A stretch of DNA of 64,000 bases, from positions 1-64,000 of the forward strand of contig CAJXJR010000013.1 of assembly GCA_913055155.1 (NCBI GenBank), given 5' to 3'. The DNA comes from an uncultured Erythrobacter sp. Lineage in GTDB: Bacteria > Pseudomonadota > Alphaproteobacteria > Sphingomonadales > Sphingomonadaceae. A model generated the notes under the pieces. The model ran no database searches and was not told the origin of the DNA. It worked only from the letters and a program-made list of their open reading frames with translations. Positions 36,742-46,548 of the stretch are shown here, piece after piece. Positions within the stretch are counted from its first letter, which is position 1, and every line of letters starts with the position of its first letter. A program made the translations under genes and the position numbers.

Positions 36742-37730
36742 GCGTGCTGCCCCCCGTCGACCACCCGCTGAGCGAGGCGGAGGCGGAGCAAGCCTTTGGC
36801 GACATGCTGGACGGCAAGCCGAGCGAAGAGGAAATCGCCCGGTTCCTCTCCGACATGTCCGATCGCGGCGAACACGCAGAGGAAATCACCGGCGCCGCGC
36901 GTGCCATGCGCGAACGGCTGATCCCCATCGAAGCGCCCGCCAATGCCATCGACGTGTGCGGCACCGGGGGTGACGGGCATCACACGCTCAACGTCTCGAC
37001 CGCCGTCTCGCTGGTCGTCGCGGCGTGCGGCGTGCCCGTGGCCAAGCACGGCAACCGCGCCGCCAGTTCAAAAGCAGGCGCGGCAGATACGCTGGAGGCC
37101 CTCGGGCTCGACATGGATGCCGCCGGGCGCACCGCCGAGCATACCCTGCGCGAAATCGGCATCTGCTTCCTGTTCGCCAAGAACCACCACCCGGCCATGG
37201 CGCGTATCCAGCCCATTCGCCAGAAGCTGGGCAAGCGTACCATTTTCAACCTGATGGGCCCGCTGTCGAACCCGGCCCGCGTGCGGCGACAGCTGATCGG
37301 CATTGCCCGTCCGGCCTACGTGCCGATCTACGCCGATGCCATGGCGCGGCTGGGCACGGAGCGGACCTTCATCGTCTCCGGCGACGAGGGGCTCGACGAA
37401 CTGAGCCTGGACGAAGGCAACGAACTGGCCGACGTGCAGGGCCGCGAGGTTTTCATGAAGCGCGTCAGCGCCGAGGATGCAGGCCTCCCGCACGCTCCGG
37501 TCGAAGCCATTCGCGGTGGCGATGCGCAGCACAATGCCAAGGCGCTGGAAGCCCTGCTGATGGGCGCGCCTGGCCCTTACCGTGATGCGGTACTGTTCAA
37601 TGCAGCCGGATCGCTGATCGTGGCGGGTGAGGTCGAAAGCTGGGCCGAAGGGGTGGAGGAAGCCGCCGAAGCGCTCGACAAGGGTCTGGCCAAGGCACTG
37701 CTCGACTGCTGGATTGCGGCGGCGAAATGA
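36738..37730 (+). CDS. trpD: Anthranilate phosphoribosyltransferase
   Basis: Encodes 330 aa. It joins anthranilate and PRPP. The PRPP-binding glycine-rich motif D-V-C-G-T-G-G-D-G and the [15 protein letters not shown] block are present, as is the N-L-M-G-P-L-S-N-P block. It overlaps trpG and trpC by four bases each, so the three are translationally coupled. Confidence 0.98.
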   Translation: MSVLPPVDHPLSEAEAEQAFGDMLDGKPSEEEIARFLSDMSDRGEHAEEITGAARAMRERLIPIEAPANAIDVCGTGGDGHHTLNVSTAVSLVVAACGVPVAKHGNRAASSKAGAADTLEALGLDMDAAGRTAEHTLREIGICFLFAKNHHPAMARIQPIRQKLGKRTIFNLMGPLSNPARVRRQLIGIARPAYVPIYADAMARLGTERTFIVSGDEGLDELSLDEGNELADVQGREVFMKRVSAEDAGLPHAPVEAIRGGDAQHNAKALEALLMGAPGPYRDAVLFNAAGSLIVAGEVESWAEGVEEAAEALDKGLAKALLDCWIAAAK

Positions 37731-38515
37731 ACAAGCTGGAAGAAATCTGCGCCACCAAGCGCGAGGAAGTTGCTGCTCGCAAGGCAGAGCGCACGCTGGC
37801 TGACCTGGAAAGCCTGGCTGCTGAGGCCAGCGCCCCACGCGGGTTTCGACGCGCGTTGGAAGAGAAATCGCGCGACGGCTTCGGCCTGATTGCAGAAATC
37901 AAGAAGGCCAGCCCCTCCAAGGGCCTGATCCGCGCCGATTTCCGCCCGCACCAGCACGCGATGGACTATGAAAAGGGTGGCGCGGCCTGCCTCTCGGTGC
38001 TGACCGATGGCCCCTATTTCCAGGGGCACGAGGATTACCTTGTCGAAGCCCGCGCCTCATGCGCTCTGCCTGTGTTGCGCAAGGATTTCATGGTCGATCC
38101 CTGGCAGGTTGCCGAAAGCCGCGCGCTGGGTGCCGACGCCATCCTCATCATCGTCGCTGCCCTGGGCGATTCGCTCATGGCCGAAATCGAGGCTGCTGCT
38201 CTGGCCCAGGATATGGACGTGCTGGTGGAAGTGCATGACGAGGCTGAAATGGAGCGCGCCTCCACGCACCTGGCGTCACGCCTGATCGGCGTCAACAACC
38301 GCGACCTCAAAACCTTCACCACCGACCTCGCCACCACCGAGCGCCTCGCCGCGCTGGCACCCGAAGGTTCCCTGCTGGTCGGCGAAAGCGGCATAAACAC
38401 CAACGCCGATTGCCAGCGCCTGGCGAAATCGGGCGTGCGCTGCTTCCTGGTCGGTGAAAGCCTGATGCGGCAGGACGATGTCGAGGCTGCCACCCGCGCC
38501 CTGCTGCAAGGATAG
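37727..38515 (+). CDS. trpC: Indole-3-glycerol phosphate synthase
   Basis: Encodes 262 aa. It closes the indole ring, forming indole-3-glycerol phosphate. Conserved elements include [10 protein letters not shown] (catalytic Lys), V-L-T-D, L-R-K-D-F (catalytic Lys), G-V-N-N-R-D-L and V-G-E-S-G-I. It is the single-function form, not fused to TrpF. trpF, trpB and trpA are not in the window. DUF3597 follows 81 bp downstream. Confidence 0.98.
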   Translation: MNKLEEICATKREEVAARKAERTLADLESLAAEASAPRGFRRALEEKSRDGFGLIAEIKKASPSKGLIRADFRPHQHAMDYEKGGAACLSVLTDGPYFQGHEDYLVEARASCALPVLRKDFMVDPWQVAESRALGADAILIIVAALGDSLMAEIEAAALAQDMDVLVEVHDEAEMERASTHLASRLIGVNNRDLKTFTTDLATTERLAALAPEGSLLVGESGINTNADCQRLAKSGVRCFLVGESLMRQDDVEAATRALLQG

Positions 38516-38596
38516 TCTTGCCAGCGCCATGTTTGCGACGCATGCTGCTGGATAAGCGAGGCTTTTCGCCACGCCAACGCCAGCAAGGGGACAGCA

Positions 38597-38977
38597 ATGG
38601 GTATCTCCAGCTCGATCAAGGACGCAATCTTCGGTTCGGAAGCGGAGGCCGCAGAAGCGCCGCCGGCCACCTCCACCCCCGGTTCGGGCGGCTTCAGCCG
38701 CGCGGATACCAAGGGTGAGGCAATCAGCGAAGTCGATGTCGAAGCCAAGCTGGATAGCATGGCAGGTGCGGACAAGCTCAACTGGCGCACCTCCATCGTC
38801 GACCTGATGAAGCTGGTCGGCCTCGACCCCAGCTATGCCAACCGCAAGGAACTGGCGCACGAACTTGGCGATGCGGATTATTCGGGCAAGGCCGAGGAGA
38901 ACATAGCCCTGCACCGCCACGTAATGGACAAGCTGGCCGAAAACGGCGGCAAGGTTCCGCAAAGCTTGCGTAGCTAG
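38597..38977 (+). CDS. DUF3597 family protein
   Basis: Encodes 126 aa behind AAGGGGA. An N-terminal segment (M-G-I-S-S-S-I-K-D-A-I-F-G) and an Ala/Pro-rich linker are followed by the conserved DUF3597 part (~45-126). That part includes L-N-W-R-x-S-I-V-D-L-M-K-L-V-G-L-D-S/P-S and a C-terminal H-R-H-V-M-D-K-L-A-E-N-G-G-K-V-P. The helical DUF3597 domain is related to LysM-like or PRC-associated proteins in some bacteria, but no function is known. It lies between trpC and moaC. Confidence 0.9.
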   Translation: MGISSSIKDAIFGSEAEAAEAPPATSTPGSGGFSRADTKGEAISEVDVEAKLDSMAGADKLNWRTSIVDLMKLVGLDPSYANRKELAHELGDADYSGKAEENIALHRHVMDKLAENGGKVPQSLRS

Positions 38978-39017
38978 CTTATTGCTCCTGTCGGGCGATC
39001 TGCGATAGGTCGCCCGC

Positions 39018-39488
39018 ATGAGCAATCTTACCCATCTCGACGACAAGGGCGCCGCGCGCATGGTGGACGTGGGCGGCAAGCCCGAAACCGTGCGCAGCGC
39101 CACGGCTGCGGGCCGCATCCGCATGGCGCCCGCCACGCTGGAGGCCGTGAAGAACGGCAGCGGCCCCAAGGGCGACGTGCTTTCTGCCGCGCGCATTGCC
39201 GGCATCATGGCGGCCAAGAAGACCGGCGAACTGATCCCGCTGTGCCACCCGCTGACGCTGGACACCGTCACCGTCGATTTCGCCTTCACCGAAGACGCCG
39301 TGGAAGTCACCGCACGCGCCGCGCTGACCGGCAAGACCGGCGTGGAGATGGAAGCCCTGACGGCTGCCTCCATCGCGCTGTTGACGCTGTATGACATGGC
39401 CAAGGCGCTGGAAAAGGGCATGGTGATCGAGCACGTCCGCCTGCTGGAAAAGACCGGCGGCAAGAGCGGCGACTGGCGGGCCAAGTGA
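39018..39488 (+). CDS. moaC: Cyclic pyranopterin monophosphate synthase
   Basis: Encodes 156 aa. It forms cyclic pyranopterin monophosphate, the second half of the first step in molybdenum cofactor synthesis. Conserved elements are M-V-D-V-G-x-K, the [12 protein letters not shown] block, L-I-P-L-C-H-P-L, the [13 protein letters not shown] block and the Y-D-M-A-K-A-L motif with its active-site lysine. Its stop overlaps moeA. The radical SAM partner MoaA is not in the window. Confidence 0.98.
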   Translation: MSNLTHLDDKGAARMVDVGGKPETVRSATAAGRIRMAPATLEAVKNGSGPKGDVLSAARIAGIMAAKKTGELIPLCHPLTLDTVTVDFAFTEDAVEVTARAALTGKTGVEMEALTAASIALLTLYDMAKALEKGMVIEHVRLLEKTGGKSGDWRAK

Positions 39489-40690
39489 GCCCTCCGAGGC
39501 CGATCCCGCTGGAAGAAGCGCAGGCGCGATTGTGCGCGCTGGCCGCGCCGATGCCTGCCGAAACGGTGACGGCAAGCGAGGCTGTTGGCCGCTACCTGGC
39601 GAACGACGTGGTGGCACGCCGCACTCAGCCCCCGGCGGACCTCTCTGCCATGGATGGCTACGCCGTGCGCGCAGACGACCTGGCAGGACCGTGGCGCGTG
39701 GTTGGTGAAAGCGCGGCGGGGCATCCCTTCTCCGGTACCTTGTCCCACGGCGAGGCCGCCCGCATTTCCACCGGCGCGCACATGCCGGCAGGCTCCGGCG
39801 CGATCCTGCTGCAGGAAAATGCCACTCGCGATGGCGACGCTCTCTCGCTCAAGGGCGAAGGCGCCCCCACCCCGCGCCACATTCGCCGTGCGGGTTTCGA
39901 CTTTGGCTCTGGCGACACGCTGCTCGCCAGGGGCACACACATGGGTCCGGCCCAGCTGGCTCTCGCAATCTCCGGCGGCCACGGCGAACTGTCCGTCTGC
40001 AAGCGGCCTTCGCTGGCCGTTCTCGATAGCGGGGATGAACTATGTGCCGACCCCGCAGCCTGTGCGCCGCACCAGATCCCGGCCAGCAACGGCCCGGCGA
40101 TTGCCGCCCTTGCCGCGCCGTTCGTTTCCCAAAGCCTCCGGATCGGACCTGTCCGGGATACGATGGATGCGATGATGGCTGGCCTCGAGCGCGCCTCTGC
40201 CGCCGACATCATCGTCACCAGCGGCGGCGCATCGGTGGGCGACCATGACCTCGTCAAACCGGCGCTGGAACAGTGGGGCGCAACCATCGATTTCTGGCGT
40301 GTTGCCATTAAGCCGGGCAAACCCTTGATGATCGCGCGGCGCGGTAATCAGGTGATCCTCGGTTTGCCGGGCAACCCCGTTTCCAGCTTCGTGACCGCCT
40401 ATCTCTTCCTCTTGCCGCTGCTGCGGCGCCTGGCCGGGGTAACCGACCCGCTGCCCCGCAGCATGTCCATGCCTTGCAGCAGCGCCCTGCCCGCAGGTAG
40501 CAAGCGAACCGAATTCGTGCGCGGCCGCCTGGTGGATGGCGGCGTGGCCCCGATCGACGAGCAGGACAGCAGCGCCCTGCGCGCCCTTGCCGCAGCCGAC
40601 GTGCTGATCCGTCGCGATATCGATGCACCCGCAACAAAGGTCGGAGACATGGTGCAGACCTATCTTCTCCAAAATGGCGGAATCGCTTGA
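39485..40690 (+). CDS. moeA: Molybdopterin molybdenumtransferase
   Basis: Encodes 401 aa from a GTG overlapping the moaC stop. It inserts molybdenum into adenylylated molybdopterin. The signature blocks are [10 protein letters not shown], the central molybdopterin-binding fold with [11 protein letters not shown] and K-P-G-K-P, and [10 protein letters not shown]. The domain order matches the MoeA/gephyrin family. lexA follows 71 bp later. Confidence 0.97.
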   Translation: MSPPRPIPLEEAQARLCALAAPMPAETVTASEAVGRYLANDVVARRTQPPADLSAMDGYAVRADDLAGPWRVVGESAAGHPFSGTLSHGEAARISTGAHMPAGSGAILLQENATRDGDALSLKGEGAPTPRHIRRAGFDFGSGDTLLARGTHMGPAQLALAISGGHGELSVCKRPSLAVLDSGDELCADPAACAPHQIPASNGPAIAALAAPFVSQSLRIGPVRDTMDAMMAGLERASAADIIVTSGGASVGDHDLVKPALEQWGATIDFWRVAIKPGKPLMIARRGNQVILGLPGNPVSSFVTAYLFLLPLLRRLAGVTDPLPRSMSMPCSSALPAGSKRTEFVRGRLVDGGVAPIDEQDSSALRALAAADVLIRRDIDAPATKVGDMVQTYLLQNGGIA

Positions 40691-40714
40691 CGTAAGCGAA
40701 TCTGTTTCTTAATT

Positions 40715-40729
40715 GTTCCTTATTCGTTC
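40715..40729 (+). promoter_or_regulatory. LexA box (SOS operator) of lexA
   Basis: GTTC-N7-GTTC (40715-40718 and 40726-40729) exactly matches the alphaproteobacterial LexA-binding motif. It lies 33 bp before the lexA ATG, so lexA is probably autoregulated. Confidence 0.88.
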
Positions 40730-40761
40730 CCGATGTGGAACATTTGATGAGGGGCTTGCCC

Positions 40762-41433
40762 ATGTTGACTGCCAAGCAACACGAATTGCTGCTGTTCATT
40801 CACCGCCGCCTGGAAGACAGCGGCATCTCTCCCAGTTTCGAGGAAATGAAGGAAGCGCTCGACCTGAAGAGCAAGTCCGGCGTGCACCGCCTGATCTCCG
40901 CCCTGGAAGAGCGTGGCTTCATCAAGCGCCTGGCCAATCGTGCCCGCGCGCTGGAAGTGGTCAAACTGCCGGAAAACATGGGTGCCAAGGGTGCGGAAGC
41001 CGTGGCCAAGGTCACCACCCCGCCCGCCAGCCAGCCCGAACCGGCAAACGACGTGATCGAAATTCCCTTGCACGGCCGCATTGCCGCCGGTGTCCCGATC
41101 GAAGCACTGGAAGACAGCCAGACCCTGCCCGTCCCCGCCGCCCTGCTCGGCTCTGGCGAACACTACGCGCTGGAAGTCTCCGGCGATTCGATGGTGGATG
41201 CCGGCATCTTCGACGGCGACTTTGCCCTGGTGAAGAAGGCCGATACCGCACGCGATGGCGATATCGTTGTGGCACTCGTCAACGACGAGGAAGCGACGTT
41301 GAAGTATCTCTACCACGATGGCGGCAAGATCCGCCTGGATCCTGCCAACGCCGCCTACGACCCGCAGGTCTACGACGACCGCCAGGTGAAGGTTCAGGGC
41401 AAGCTGGCAGGGCTGCTGCGCCGCTATCACTGA
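40762..41433 (+). CDS. lexA: SOS repressor LexA
   Basis: Encodes 223 aa from the ATG at 40762 (GAGGGG upstream); an ATG 27 bp earlier is in frame but the conserved start is M-L-T-A-K-Q. Residues 1-65 form the winged-helix DNA-binding domain and ~100-223 the S24 self-cleavage domain. The cleavage site is A109-G110 (I-A-A-G-V), with catalytic Ser143 (G-D-S-M) and Lys181 (T-L-K-Y). It represses DNA-damage genes until RecA-stimulated self-cleavage. The upstream LexA box indicates autoregulation. Confidence 0.98.
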   Translation: MLTAKQHELLLFIHRRLEDSGISPSFEEMKEALDLKSKSGVHRLISALEERGFIKRLANRARALEVVKLPENMGAKGAEAVAKVTTPPASQPEPANDVIEIPLHGRIAAGVPIEALEDSQTLPVPAALLGSGEHYALEVSGDSMVDAGIFDGDFALVKKADTARDGDIVVALVNDEEATLKYLYHDGGKIRLDPANAAYDPQVYDDRQVKVQGKLAGLLRRYH

Positions 41434-41456
41434 CCGATCAGACACCTGTCGAAAAA

Positions 41457-41490
41457 GAAGGGGCGGTATCCGAAGGGGTGCCGCCCCTTC
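41457..41490 (-). terminator. Terminator between lexA and comEC
   Basis: A perfect 10-bp stem (GAAGGGGCGG at 41457-41466, CCGCCCCTTC at 41481-41490) has a 14-base loop. On the minus strand it is followed by TTTTTC, so it fits best as the comEC terminator, and it may also slow lexA transcripts. Confidence 0.8.
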
Positions 41491-41502
41491 GCATTGGACA
41501 GC

Positions 41503-43689
41503 CTAGTCATCCTCTCGCCCGCGCCACCAGCCATGCCGGCCTTGCGCCTCTGCAACGCTGCGCACCGCCGGTTCATCGTCCAGAACGATTGCCAGGCCCC
41601 CGGTCTGCGACAACATGCGTCCGTCGGCCTTGAGCCAGCGCGGCGTGCAACTGCGCGGCAACCAACGGTCGGAGACGACAATGTCCGCGCGTTCGCAGGC
41701 TGCCGCCAGAGCCCGTTCGCTTACCACGTTGCGGCTGCGGCTCATCAGCACGGACCAGTCGCGCCCGCCACGCTGCAGAGTCACGACGCAGAAATCGGCG
41801 CTGCACTGCGCGCCAGGCCATTGGTTTAGCGGCATCGGTTCTGCTTCCACACCTGCAAGTTCCATCAGGTTGTCGCGCGTATAGTCGCTGCGTGTATCGC
41901 GCAGGACCAGCAAACGGTCCTCCTCCCCCGTGATGCCCACGTGGCGCCCGTCATTGGAAATCAGCAGGTCGGGAATGGGGGTTGCTGCGACCATGGTCGT
42001 GGCCACGGCTGCGGGCGCGAAGCCCCACAACCGTGCCCTGCCCTTCCACAATGCCAACCACAGACCACCCCCTATGAACAGTGCGAAGGCGAGCCCGCTG
42101 ACTTGCGGGATCCGCTTCACCGCGCCGGGTTGGCTGGAGGTGAAATGGGCGATGCCCAGCAGCAGGTCGAGTGACTGGCCGACGAGCCACCAGACGGGGG
42201 CCCCTGCCCCGACGATATCCAGCGCCAGCGCCAGCGCGATCAGCGGCATGGATATGAATGTCACCAGCGGAATGGCGATGACATTGGCCAGCGCGCCGTA
42301 AACCCCGGCGCGGTGGAAATGGAACAGCACGATCGGCATCAGCGCGATCTCGATCACCAGGCTGGTCACCAGCAGCATCAAGGTGCGCCGCCCCAGCCAG
42401 GCCGCGCGGCTTTCCTCGCGCGGGGCAAGGAAGCGCTTGACCGGCTCTGCATTGTGCAAGGCGACGATGGCGATCACCGCAGCAAAGCTCATCTGGAAGC
42501 TGGGGCCGACAAGGCTTTCGGGCCACAGCAGCAGTACGGCGACCGCTGCCACGGCCACCATGCGCAGCGACAACGGCTCGCGCCCGATGGCCAGCGCACC
42601 CAGCACCAGCAGCGCGGCGATACAGCTGCGCACGGTGGGTACTTGCGCGCCGGTCAGCAGGGTGTAGCCGATGCCGGCCAGGGCAGCCACGCCTGCCGCC
42701 GCCACCGGCAGCCGCACCCGCAGCACCAGCCAAGGCCACAGTGCCAGAAGACTCATTGCCAACAGATAGGTGCCCGCGATTACCGCGCTGACATGCAGAC
42801 CGCTGATCGAGAGCAGGTGCGTCAGCCCTGCATCGCGCATGGCATCTTCATCCGCCTCGCTGATCGCTCCGCGGTCCCCGCTGGCGAAGGCGGCGGCAAT
42901 GCTGCCCGCAGAACCATCCAGATGTGACCGCACATGGCCGGATAGCCGCCGTTGCAGCGACGCAATGACGTCACCCCGCGCCGGAGCCGGCTCGAGCACC
43001 CGAATATCGCCCTGCACGCTGCCGGTGGCGGCTAGCCCCTGGAACCAAGCGGTGCGGGCAAAGTCATAGCCGCCCGGCAGCATCGGCGAAGCAGGCGGCA
43101 TCAACCTTGCCTGCGCCTCTATAACCGCGCCTTCGTCCAGTTCGGGCCTGTCAGCAGCCAGCGGCACGTTGACGCGGATCTTTACCGGTTCGGCGTTCTC
43201 GGGATGGCGTGTCGCCAGCACCAGTCGCACGCGCTCCTGAGCAGGCTGCTCTATGCGTTCGAGCACGCGGCCGCGAAAGCTGTCGTAAACGGGGCGTTCG
43301 AACGGCTGTGCGCCGACCAGTTCGGAACGCGCCCACGCCAGGCCCGTGCCGAAGGCCAGCAGCAGGCCGCAAGCCACAAGTGCGCCGACCAGGTGCGTGC
43401 GATCCTCGCGCCCCTTCCACGCCGCCACTGCGCCAAGTGCCACCAGCAACCCGGTGGCCATGGCAATAATCCATGCGGCGGGCGTGCCCAGCACGAACCA
43501 TGCGGCAATGCCGGCCGCCAGCACGACGGCCATCCAGGGGCCGCGATCGAAGCCCGAATTCGCCAGGAATCGCTCGGCAATCTCCGCTACTCTGGACAAA
43601 CCACGCAGCTTTCGCCAAGGCGTGTGCTGCGTCGCACCATCGCCCGGTTCGTCCCCCAGCGGTACCAAAGGCAGATGTTCGCTCGCCAT
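41503..43689 (-). CDS. comEC: ComEC/Rec2-family membrane protein
   Basis: Encodes 728 aa from the ATG at 43689; the frame stays open upstream but overlaps gltX. An N-terminal DUF4131 region with hydrophobic helices is followed by an OB-like part. The Competence domain then runs from ~250 with T-H-L-L-S-I-S-G-L-H and about eight further helices. The C-terminal ~180 residues lie where ComEC proteins carry a metallo-beta-lactamase-like domain, but I see no HxHxDH motif there. ComEC forms the inner-membrane channel for DNA uptake. Other competence genes are absent here, so uptake is uncertain. Confidence 0.9.
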   Translation of the reverse strand: MASEHLPLVPLGDEPGDGATQHTPWRKLRGLSRVAEIAERFLANSGFDRGPWMAVVLAAGIAAWFVLGTPAAWIIAMATGLLVALGAVAAWKGREDRTHLVGALVACGLLLAFGTGLAWARSELVGAQPFERPVYDSFRGRVLERIEQPAQERVRLVLATRHPENAEPVKIRVNVPLAADRPELDEGAVIEAQARLMPPASPMLPGGYDFARTAWFQGLAATGSVQGDIRVLEPAPARGDVIASLQRRLSGHVRSHLDGSAGSIAAAFASGDRGAISEADEDAMRDAGLTHLLSISGLHVSAVIAGTYLLAMSLLALWPWLVLRVRLPVAAAGVAALAGIGYTLLTGAQVPTVRSCIAALLVLGALAIGREPLSLRMVAVAAVAVLLLWPESLVGPSFQMSFAAVIAIVALHNAEPVKRFLAPREESRAAWLGRRTLMLLVTSLVIEIALMPIVLFHFHRAGVYGALANVIAIPLVTFISMPLIALALALDIVGAGAPVWWLVGQSLDLLLGIAHFTSSQPGAVKRIPQVSGLAFALFIGGGLWLALWKGRARLWGFAPAAVATTMVAATPIPDLLISNDGRHVGITGEEDRLLVLRDTRSDYTRDNLMELAGVEAEPMPLNQWPGAQCSADFCVVTLQRGGRDWSVLMSRSRNVVSERALAAACERADIVVSDRWLPRSCTPRWLKADGRMLSQTGGLAIVLDDEPAVRSVAEAQGRHGWWRGREDD

Positions 43690-43717
43690 CGAAATATAGG
43701 ACAGGAAACAAGCAGAT

Positions 43718-45148
43718 ATGGCAAGTTCGGGTGGCAATGGTTCAAAGCAGCGTCCGGTGGTGACGCGCTTCGCGCCCAGTCCCACGGGGTTCCTGCATAT
43801 CGGCAATGCACGCACCGGCCTGTTTTCCTGGCTCTACGCCCGCCACCATGGCGGCAAGGCGCTGCTGCGGATCGAGGATACCGACAAGAAGCGTTCCACC
43901 CAGGAAGCGATCGACGTGATCCTCGATGGGCTCGACTGGCTCGGCCTCGATTTCGATGGCGAGACGGTTTACCAGAGTCAGCGCGCCGACCGGCATGCCG
44001 AAGTGGCACGCAAGCTGCTGGAAGCCGGCCATGCCTACAAGTGCTTCGCCACGCCCGAAGAACTGGCGGAGATGCGCGAGCAGCAAAAGGCCGCCAAGCA
44101 GCCGCTGCGCTATGATGGTCGCTGGCGCGACCGCGACCCTTCCGAAGCGCCTGAAGGCGCGCCCTATACCGTGCGCATCAAGACACCGACCGGCGGCGAG
44201 ACCGTGATCGAGGATGCCGTGCAGGGCCGCGTGAAGGTGGACAACCGCGAGATCGACGATTTCATCCTGCTGCGCGCCGACGGCACGCCCACCTATATGC
44301 TGGCCGTGGTGGTGGACGACATGGACATGGGCTGCACCCATATCATCCGCGGCGACGACCACCTGAACAACGCCTTCCGCCAGATCCAGGTGATCCGCGC
44401 GATGCAGGGCATCGAGGAAGGCTGGGAAGAGCCGACCTATGCCCACGTCCCGCTGATCCACGGTAACGACGGCGCCAAGCTGTCGAAGCGCCACGGCGCG
44501 CTGGGTGTGCGCGACTATCGCGAAATGGGCATCCTGCCCGAAACGCTGTTCAACTACCTGCTGCGCCTTGGCTGGGGCCACGGCGACCAGGAGGAATTCA
44601 GCCGCGAAGAAGCCATCGCGCTGTTCGATATCGACGCGGTGAACAAGGGGCCCAGCCGCTTCGACATGAAGAAGCTGCTGAACATGAACGGCAATTACAT
44701 CCGCAAGGCCGACGATGCCCGGCTTGCCAGCCTTATCGCACCGCTGATCGGGCCAGAGGCCGATGAAACGGTACTGGCCAGGGCCATGCCCGAGTTGAAG
44801 ACCCGCGCAAAGGACCTGAACGAACTGGCTGATGGCGCCGCCTTCCTGTTCAAGCAACGCCCGCTGGCCCTGACCGAGAAGGCCGCCGGCTTGCTGGACG
44901 ACGAGGCCCGCGCCCGCCTGGCCTCCATTGCGGAACGGTTGCAGGCGGAAACGGACTGGACAATCGAGGCGCTGGAGGCCAGTTTGAAAGCCTATGCGGA
45001 AGAGCTGGAGCTGGGTCTCGGCAAACTTGCGCAGCCGCTTCGCGCGGCGCTGACAGGGCAGACCACTTCGCCCGGAATTTTCGATGTGCTGGTACTTCTC
45101 GGCAGGGAAGAAAGCCTTGCGCGGATCAACGATCAGGCCAGCAGCTGA
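43718..45148 (+). CDS. gltX: Glutamyl-tRNA synthetase
   Basis: Encodes 476 aa. It charges tRNA-Glu. The HIGH-type motif is [12 protein letters not shown] near residue 22 and the KMSKS-type motif is K-L-S-K-R-H-G near 255. The I-R-G-D-D-H-L-N-N block is present. Alphaproteobacteria often carry two GltX copies, one discriminating and one also charging tRNA-Gln; which one this is cannot be told by eye. It is divergent from comEC and 46 bp before gltA. Confidence 0.97.
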   Translation: MASSGGNGSKQRPVVTRFAPSPTGFLHIGNARTGLFSWLYARHHGGKALLRIEDTDKKRSTQEAIDVILDGLDWLGLDFDGETVYQSQRADRHAEVARKLLEAGHAYKCFATPEELAEMREQQKAAKQPLRYDGRWRDRDPSEAPEGAPYTVRIKTPTGGETVIEDAVQGRVKVDNREIDDFILLRADGTPTYMLAVVVDDMDMGCTHIIRGDDHLNNAFRQIQVIRAMQGIEEGWEEPTYAHVPLIHGNDGAKLSKRHGALGVRDYREMGILPETLFNYLLRLGWGHGDQEEFSREEAIALFDIDAVNKGPSRFDMKKLLNMNGNYIRKADDARLASLIAPLIGPEADETVLARAMPELKTRAKDLNELADGAAFLFKQRPLALTEKAAGLLDDEARARLASIAERLQAETDWTIEALEASLKAYAEELELGLGKLAQPLRAALTGQTTSPGIFDVLVLLGREESLARINDQASS

Positions 45149-45194
45149 GACAGGCTCTCGGCTGCTGATTGCAAACACTTGAAGGAGAACAGCT

Positions 45195-46481
45195 TTGGCT
45201 AACAAGCATGCGGATTTGACAGTAGGTGGCGAAAGCTACGATTTCCCCACGCTCGAAGGCAGCTGCGGCCCGGATGTCATCGATATCCGCAAGCTTTACG
45301 GCAAAACCGGCAAGTTCACTTTCGACCCCGGTTACAAGTCGACGGCGTCGTGCGAAAGCGCGCTGACCTTCATCGACGGCCAGGAAGGCGTGCTGCTGCA
45401 TCGCGGTTATCCCATCGGCCAGCTGGCAGAACATTCCAGCTTCATGGAAGTGGCCTACCTGCTGCTGAACGGCGAACTGCCGAGCCAGGACGAGCTCGAC
45501 GACTTTACCCACACCATCACCTACCACACCATGCTGCATGACCAGATGCGGCAATTCTACCAGGGCTTCCGCCGCGATGCACACCCGATGGCGGTGATGT
45601 GCGGCGTGGTGGGCGCGCTGTCGGCCTTCTATCACGACAGCACCGACATTTCCGATCCGGACCATCGCAAGATTTCCAGCCACCGCCTGATCGCCAAGAT
45701 GCCGACTATCGCGGCCTGGGCCTACAAGTACGCCATCGGCCAGCCGTTCTTGCAGCCTAAGAACTCGCTCAGCTACACCGGCAATTTCCTGCGCATGACC
45801 TTCGGCGTACCGGCAGAGGAATACGAAGTGATCCCGGCGGTCGAAAAGGCCATGGATCGCATCTTCATCCTGCACGCCGACCACGAGCAGAACGCCTCTA
45901 CCTCCACCGTGCGCCTTGCCGGTTCCTCGGGCGCCAACCCGTTTGCCTGTATCTCTGCCGGTATTGCCTGCCTGTGGGGCCCTGCCCACGGCGGTGCCAA
46001 CGAGGCCGCGCTGAACATGCTGCGCGAGATCGGCACGCCCGATCGCATCCCGCACTATATCGAGCGCGCCAAGGACAAGAACGACCCGTTCCGCCTGATG
46101 GGATTCGGCCACCGCGTGTACAAGAACTACGATCCGCGCGCGACGGTGATGCAGAAGACGGTGCGCGAGGTGTTCGAGGCACTGAACGTCACCGATCCGG
46201 TGTTCGAAACCGCTCTGCAGCTGGAAGAAATGGCGCTCAACGATCCGTACTTCCAGGAAAAGAAGCTGTTCCCCAACGTCGACTTCTATTCCGGCGTGAT
46301 CCTGTCCGCGATCGGTTTCCCCACCACCATGTTCACCGCGCTGTTCGCGCTGGCCCGCACCGTGGGCTGGGTGGCGCAGTGGAACGAGATGATCTCCGAT
46401 CCCGGCCAGGTCATCGGTCGCCCGCGCCAACTCTATACCGGCCCGACGCAGCGCGACTACGTGCCGATCGGGGAACGCTGA
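45195..46481 (+). CDS. gltA: Citrate synthase (type I)
   Basis: Encodes 428 aa from a TTG at 45195, seven bases after GAAGGAG; there is no ATG in a better position, and [11 protein letters not shown] fits the family start. It condenses acetyl-CoA and oxaloacetate. The active-site blocks are [10 protein letters not shown] (His), M-G-F-G-H-R-V-Y-K (His) and N-V-D-F-Y-S-G (Asp). The long N-terminal domain is that of NADH-sensitive hexameric type I enzymes. A terminator follows closely. Confidence 0.97.
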   Translation: MANKHADLTVGGESYDFPTLEGSCGPDVIDIRKLYGKTGKFTFDPGYKSTASCESALTFIDGQEGVLLHRGYPIGQLAEHSSFMEVAYLLLNGELPSQDELDDFTHTITYHTMLHDQMRQFYQGFRRDAHPMAVMCGVVGALSAFYHDSTDISDPDHRKISSHRLIAKMPTIAAWAYKYAIGQPFLQPKNSLSYTGNFLRMTFGVPAEEYEVIPAVEKAMDRIFILHADHEQNASTSTVRLAGSSGANPFACISAGIACLWGPAHGGANEAALNMLREIGTPDRIPHYIERAKDKNDPFRLMGFGHRVYKNYDPRATVMQKTVREVFEALNVTDPVFETALQLEEMALNDPYFQEKKLFPNVDFYSGVILSAIGFPTTMFTALFALARTVGWVAQWNEMISDPGQVIGRPRQLYTGPTQRDYVPIGER

Positions 46482-46502
46482 GACAACGAAGTTTCAAGGA
46501 AG

Positions 46503-46530
46503 CGCCCGGCCAGAAATGGTCGGGCGTTTT
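46503..46530 (+). terminator. Rho-independent terminator of gltA
   Basis: A 10-bp stem (46503-46512 and 46517-46526, one G-U pair) with a GAAA loop is followed by TTTT. It starts 22 bp after the gltA stop and lies before the end of the convergent kinase-like gene. Confidence 0.9.
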
Positions 46531-46548
46531 CGTTTGTGTGGCAGAGGA

